From contig OU015523.1 of assembly GCA_907165065.1 (NCBI GenBank), forward strand, positions 123,554,023-123,618,022: DNA of 64,000 bases. The letters run 5' to 3'. Position 1 is the stretch's first letter; each line of letters starts with the position of its first letter. This stretch comes from Caprimulgus europaeus. Taxonomy: Eukaryota; Chordata; Aves; Caprimulgiformes; Caprimulgidae. Positions 60,098 to 64,000 of the stretch are shown in pieces. Below the pieces are notes generated by a model. It worked only from the letters and a program-made list of their open reading frames with translations. It was not told the DNA's origin and searched no databases. The translations under genes were made by a program, and so were the position numbers.

Positions 60098-60825
60098 CAT
60101 AGGATCATAGAAAGGTTATGGTTGGAAAGGACCTTAAAGATCATCCAGTTCCAACCCCCCTGCCAGCAGCAGGGACACCTTCCACTAGACCAGGTTGCTC
60201 AAAGCCTCAGCCAACCTGGCCCAGAACACTTCCAGGGAGGAGCAGCCACAGCTTCTCTGGACAACCTGGGACAGGGTCTCACCACCCTCACACCAAACAA
60301 TTTCTTCCTCACATCTCAGCTCCAGCTCCCCTCTGACACTTTCAAGCCATCACCCCTTGTTCTCTCACTCCCTGCCCTTGGCCAAAGTCCCTCCCCAGCC
60401 TTCCTGGAGCCCCTTCAGGTACTGGGAGGCCACTAGAAGGTCTCCCTGGAGCCTTCTCTTCTCCAGGCTCAACAGCCCCAACTCTCTCTGCCTGTCCTCA
60501 CAGCAGAGCTACTCCAGCCCTGGCATCATCCTCGTGGCCTCCTCTGCACTGGCTCCAGCAGCTCCATGTCCTTGTGCTGTTGGTGGCCCCAGCACTGGAG
60601 GCAGCACTGCAGGGGGGGTCTCAGGAGAGCGGAGCAGAGGGGCAGAATCCCCTCCCTGGCCCTGCTGCCCACGCTGCTCTGGGTGCAGCCCAGGACACGG
60701 TTATTGGCTCTGTGCTGCCAGCGCACGGTGCCGCCTCATGTGGAGCTTCTGGTCCCCCAGCACCCCAAGTCCTTCTCTTCTCAAGCCACTCATCGCCCAG
60801 CCTGGATTTATGTTTGAGATTGCAA
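60098..60825 (-). mobile_element. CR1 LINE fragment with group D tail and group C body
   Basis: Starts CATAGGATCATAGAAAGG with the group D markers TTCCACTAGACCAGGTTGC. From about 60430 leftward on the minus strand the text follows group C (GGTCTCCCTGGAGCCTTC, then the ARAREGILPLCSALLRPPL region). The middle is nearly identical to 35461-35661. The 5' edge is approximate (AGCCACTCATCGCCCAGCC). Confidence 0.93.
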
Positions 60826-63494
60826 AGTCCTAGATGTGTGAATCTCCCCACTTTCTGCAGCAGATCTTATCCCATCTTCCCCTGTTTCATGGGTGTGTGA
60901 AAGGAGATCACATCTACCTTCACAACAAGGAAGAAATGCTGCTCAACAGCTAAGGACATGGTGCTGCCTGCAGCAAGAAAGTCCAGCAAACCTCCCAAAA
61001 TGCAACCTGTCTCCTTTGCACTTCATTTTCCCTCCTCATCCACAAACAGGGAGGTTCACTCATTCTTGGCAAAAAAAAAATTAAAAAAAATAAAAAATAA
61101 AAATTACTTTTTCTTTATGAGTGCAGCAAGCAAAGCAAGCCCAGCTTTGGGACCAAGTAAAAAGCAAGAACTACATGAGAGGAAAGGAAGAGGGATAAAA
61201 TAGCACAATTGCTTCATAAAAATAAGGTCCATTTTCCCTAAAAACCAACACCAGAAAAGCTTTTCCAGAGAAATTGGAATGGTCAACAACACCCAACAGC
61301 CAAGCAGATCTCTACTGCATCCATATTGTATTTTTGCCTCTCTACCTGAAGTTTAGAAACAGGGAAACAAGAGGTTAAATGTTGATTTTTTTTTTTTCCA
61401 GAGCCCACAACTCTTGACATCTCATTGCTTGTAAAAGGCACAATGCTGTTTGTGAGCCCTGAAAACAAACATATTTGCTCCTCTCATCAAGGATCCCCAC
61501 ACTTGTTTGGCCCTGAGATAAAAGCAGTAGGTAGGTTTTATAGGCAGAAGCAGTTGATTGAAGACAACCCAACCTAACCCATTTTTCCCACAAGCTTTGT
61601 CAATGTCCCTAAAAAGAAAAGTAACATTTTCAAGAAAAAAACTGATCTAGAAAATGTGGGTTTCAATATTCACAAAGCTTATGAAAAAAAAAATACACAG
61701 TGGCCTTAAATTTGTCTTGCAAGCTCAGAGGCCACAAAAGTAAAGTCTCTATTCACAGACAGCAAATCAATCCTGATACCCTCTCTAGACCTCTGAGAAA
61801 ATTAAAATCATTTTTTTTCCAAACCCAGCAAACTCTGACATCTGGAATTTGGCTGCAACAGGACCCCAAGGAGGATAAATAGCTGCAGTTTTGTAGACAG
61901 GAATGACAAAGCACACAGCTCTGGAGAACTCCTCCACTACTAATTGAAATAATTAAATTCAGATGTATATGACCCTCCTCCCACCACTTTACATGAAAGC
62001 AAGTCTACTGAAGAAAGCAGTAGCCAAACACACATGAAGGACATGAATTATTTCACAAGCTTTCATCATTGGTGTTAGTGTCCTTACACAGCAAATATGG
62101 GTTAATAATCGAGCTAAAGTCCTCCTTAAGCAGAATTTCAGGAAGCCAAGAAAAACAAACACTAATCCTATTTCAAGCTGGCTCTATGATCTTGGACAGA
62201 AAGGTTTAAACAAAGCTCAAGATGTTGATACATGAATTACAAAGCTCAAAGACTCTTTTTCATCAATTCAGAAGACACACAAACAACATTTCATCACAAC
62301 CCCAGAAGCAAGCCAACAGCCCCAAAATTTGCCAGTGTTTTTGTCAATGATTTTTTTTCCCTGAATCATGTCCACATATTTCTTTTTTTTCTCCACTTAC
62401 TAATTCTTTCCTGGTCATCTTTTATCTGTGACCACTCAGGTAAGAGAGTGGAAGCTCTCAGTCTTGGGATGGGTTGACCTCTCCTTTATACACAATGCTT
62501 TCCAGCAGTGTGGGCATGGGCTCATCTTCTCAACACTATGCAAAGCCATCCAAAAAGGCAATTTTTGTTTCTAGGAATAATAATTCTTAAAAATCCCAAA
62601 CCAACAAACACAAAAAAACCCCAAAACAACAACCAAAAAAAACACTACCAAAAAAACCAACTCAGTGGTAGGTTGGAAAACAAAACTCTAAATTTCCAAG
62701 CAAACACTTCCTAGAGCCCCACATTAAAGTATCTTTAGCACTTTGCTTTCTTTTCTCTGAACTTGAGATGCTCTTATTTTACTTTTCCAGGGTTGCCAGT
62801 GACCACTATTGCACAAAATATTCAAGAGGCAAGAAGAATAGATAGCTACTTTGTCACAATGAGTTCTTGTCTGGACATCCACTGTTTCTCTCCACCAACT
62901 GTCAAAAATCAAATTACTTTTCATATTATATTAAATATTTAATATATATTTGGATTTTTTTTTACATTTAGCTGCATTTTCCTACTCCATTCAACACCTG
63001 GTGGGAAGGTGAACATGATGCTACACAAGAATTCATTTTGAATTAGTAGATAGCAGCGTTTTGCATTCTCAACAGCTACATCTGAAGTTAAGAAGCTTGC
63101 AAGCCATTTCTGGATTTTACCTAATATACTCAATTTTGACCCATGGCAGTATAAAGCAGCACTATTTGAGACTAAAATGCAGCTTTACAGTGATTTACAG
63201 GTACATTTATGCCAGCTGCCTTTATGCATTTGTGAAACTACCATGATCCCTACTTCAAAATAGAAAGGATTTTCATCTTCATCAGATGGGAAATGATTAA
63301 ATTATTCTTTGCAACCGTTTACAGCCCTGACTCAGAAAGCTGCTTGATTATTTTAAGTGCACCTTAATCCAAGTGCTTCAGCAGGATGCACCCAGCTGGT
63401 CATGGACCAATCCACCCAGCAGCACAAGGTGCATGATGACAAGTCAAGGGCACTCCTTTTATTCAGGGTCACCTCTGGTTTTCCATATGTCTTT
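60826..63494. other. Unique, AT-rich sequence
   Basis: Contains A-rich runs at 61070-61103 and 62580-62660. Nothing else recognised. Confidence 0.5.
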
Positions 63495-63639
63495 GCCCCA
63501 TCCCTGGAAACATTCCAGGTCAGGTTGGATGAGACTGTGAGCAACCTGATCTGGTTGAAGATGTCCCTGCTCACTGCAGGGGGGTTGGACTTGATGGCTT
63601 TGAAAGGTCCCTTCCAACCCAAACCATTCCATGATTCTA
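63495..63639 (+). mobile_element. CR1 LINE 3' end, group C
   Basis: GCCCCATCCCTGGAAACATT, GATGTCCCTGCTCACTGCAG and a tail of CATTCCATGATTCTAC. A 145-bp truncated copy. Confidence 0.94.
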
Positions 63640-63908
63640 CTCTAAGAATTAAATTCAGTATACTGTCTTTTAGATTTTTGCCTTCATTGATCCACAAAGA
63701 TAAAAATTGTTGATTGGGAGCCTTTTATCTTGAATGTTTTTACTTCTCACAGGCCTGGCAGATCAACCTTTGTGCACTCAAAGGGTGACACTGGATAGAT
63801 CAACCTTGGAGCTATGGGAAAAGCAGGAATCTTCAGAACTAATAAATGAAGGGTGTGAAAGCTGCACTTCCAAAAGCCTTGGCCTCCTCTCAGATAAGAA
63901 ACTCTGGA
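63640..63908. other. Unique sequence
   Basis: Nothing recognised. Confidence 0.5.
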
Positions 63909-64000
63909 GAATCATAGAATTGTTTGGTTGGAAAAGACCTTTGAGATCATCAAGTCCAACCATACCTGTCCACTACTAAACCAGATCTCCCAGCACCTTG
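63909..64000 (-). mobile_element. CR1 LINE 3' end, runs off the window
   Basis: GAATCATAGAATTGTTTGG, GATCATCAAGTCCAACCATA and TAAACCAGATCTCCCAGCAC. The element continues past the right edge. Confidence 0.9.

Noticed and set aside
60195..60833. 212-codon plus-strand frame
   Set aside because: Antisense of the CR1 copy at 60098-60825.
1..64000. Endogenous retrovirus, DNA transposon or tRNA genes
   Set aside because: No long terminal repeats, gag or protease motifs, transposase motifs, inverted terminal repeats or tRNA-like cloverleaf were noticed on either strand. The reverse-transcriptase text is all CR1.

Overview
This is a window of bird nuclear DNA. About 12 of the 64 kb, near a fifth, is fragments of CR1, the LINE retrotransposon typical of sauropsids. 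The copies are 5'-truncated and end in the octamer-like tails (ATTCTATG, TTCTGTGA) that CR1 uses instead of poly(A). Such a high density of young copies ending in CCTGACACTCTGTGATTCTG suggests a lineage with a CR1-J-type expansion, such as woodpeckers and their relatives. That placement is an inference from repeat load, not a species call. LAYOUT: The left half holds part of one host gene on the minus strand. Seven coding exons were recognised at 33090-33193, 26391-26484, 25574-25633, 21359-21457, 18545-18638, 14836-14981 and 803-885. All have GT/AG splice sites, and the reading phases join without a break. Together they encode about 226 residues of GDPD5 (GDE2), a six-pass membrane glycerophosphodiester phosphodiesterase. 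They cover transmembrane segments 1 to 5 and the start of the extracellular catalytic domain (GHRGAPM, then LAPENT). The remaining catalytic domain, the last membrane segment and the C-terminal tail lie beyond the left edge. The first coding exon (about 39 residues) and any 5' noncoding exons were not found. They lie in or beyond the right half, which reads as a large 5' intron or upstream DNA. REPEATS: About 27 CR1 pieces fall into at least five 3'-end groups, called A to E here. A ends in CCTGACACTCTGTGATTC. B is marked in antisense by AAGCAGGTTCCCTACACC. C is marked by GATGTCCCTGCTCACTGCAG. D is marked by GTGTCCCTGCTGCTGGCAG. E is marked by GAGTCCAACCATGAACCC. Other repeats are an 11-bp AAAGTAAAGTA minisatellite (34090-34372), a G17/A24 double homopolymer (34576-34616) and several short AT-rich microsatellites. 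No RNA gene, CRISPR array, intact transposon or second protein-coding gene was recognised. MOST NOTABLE: A group A CR1 copy ends 26 bp from the splice acceptor of the GDPD5 exon at 26391-26484. It places a good branch-point match (CTGAC) 32 nt upstream of the exon. No previously undescribed molecular system was found. The window reads as an intron-rich locus that has been heavily colonised by CR1.
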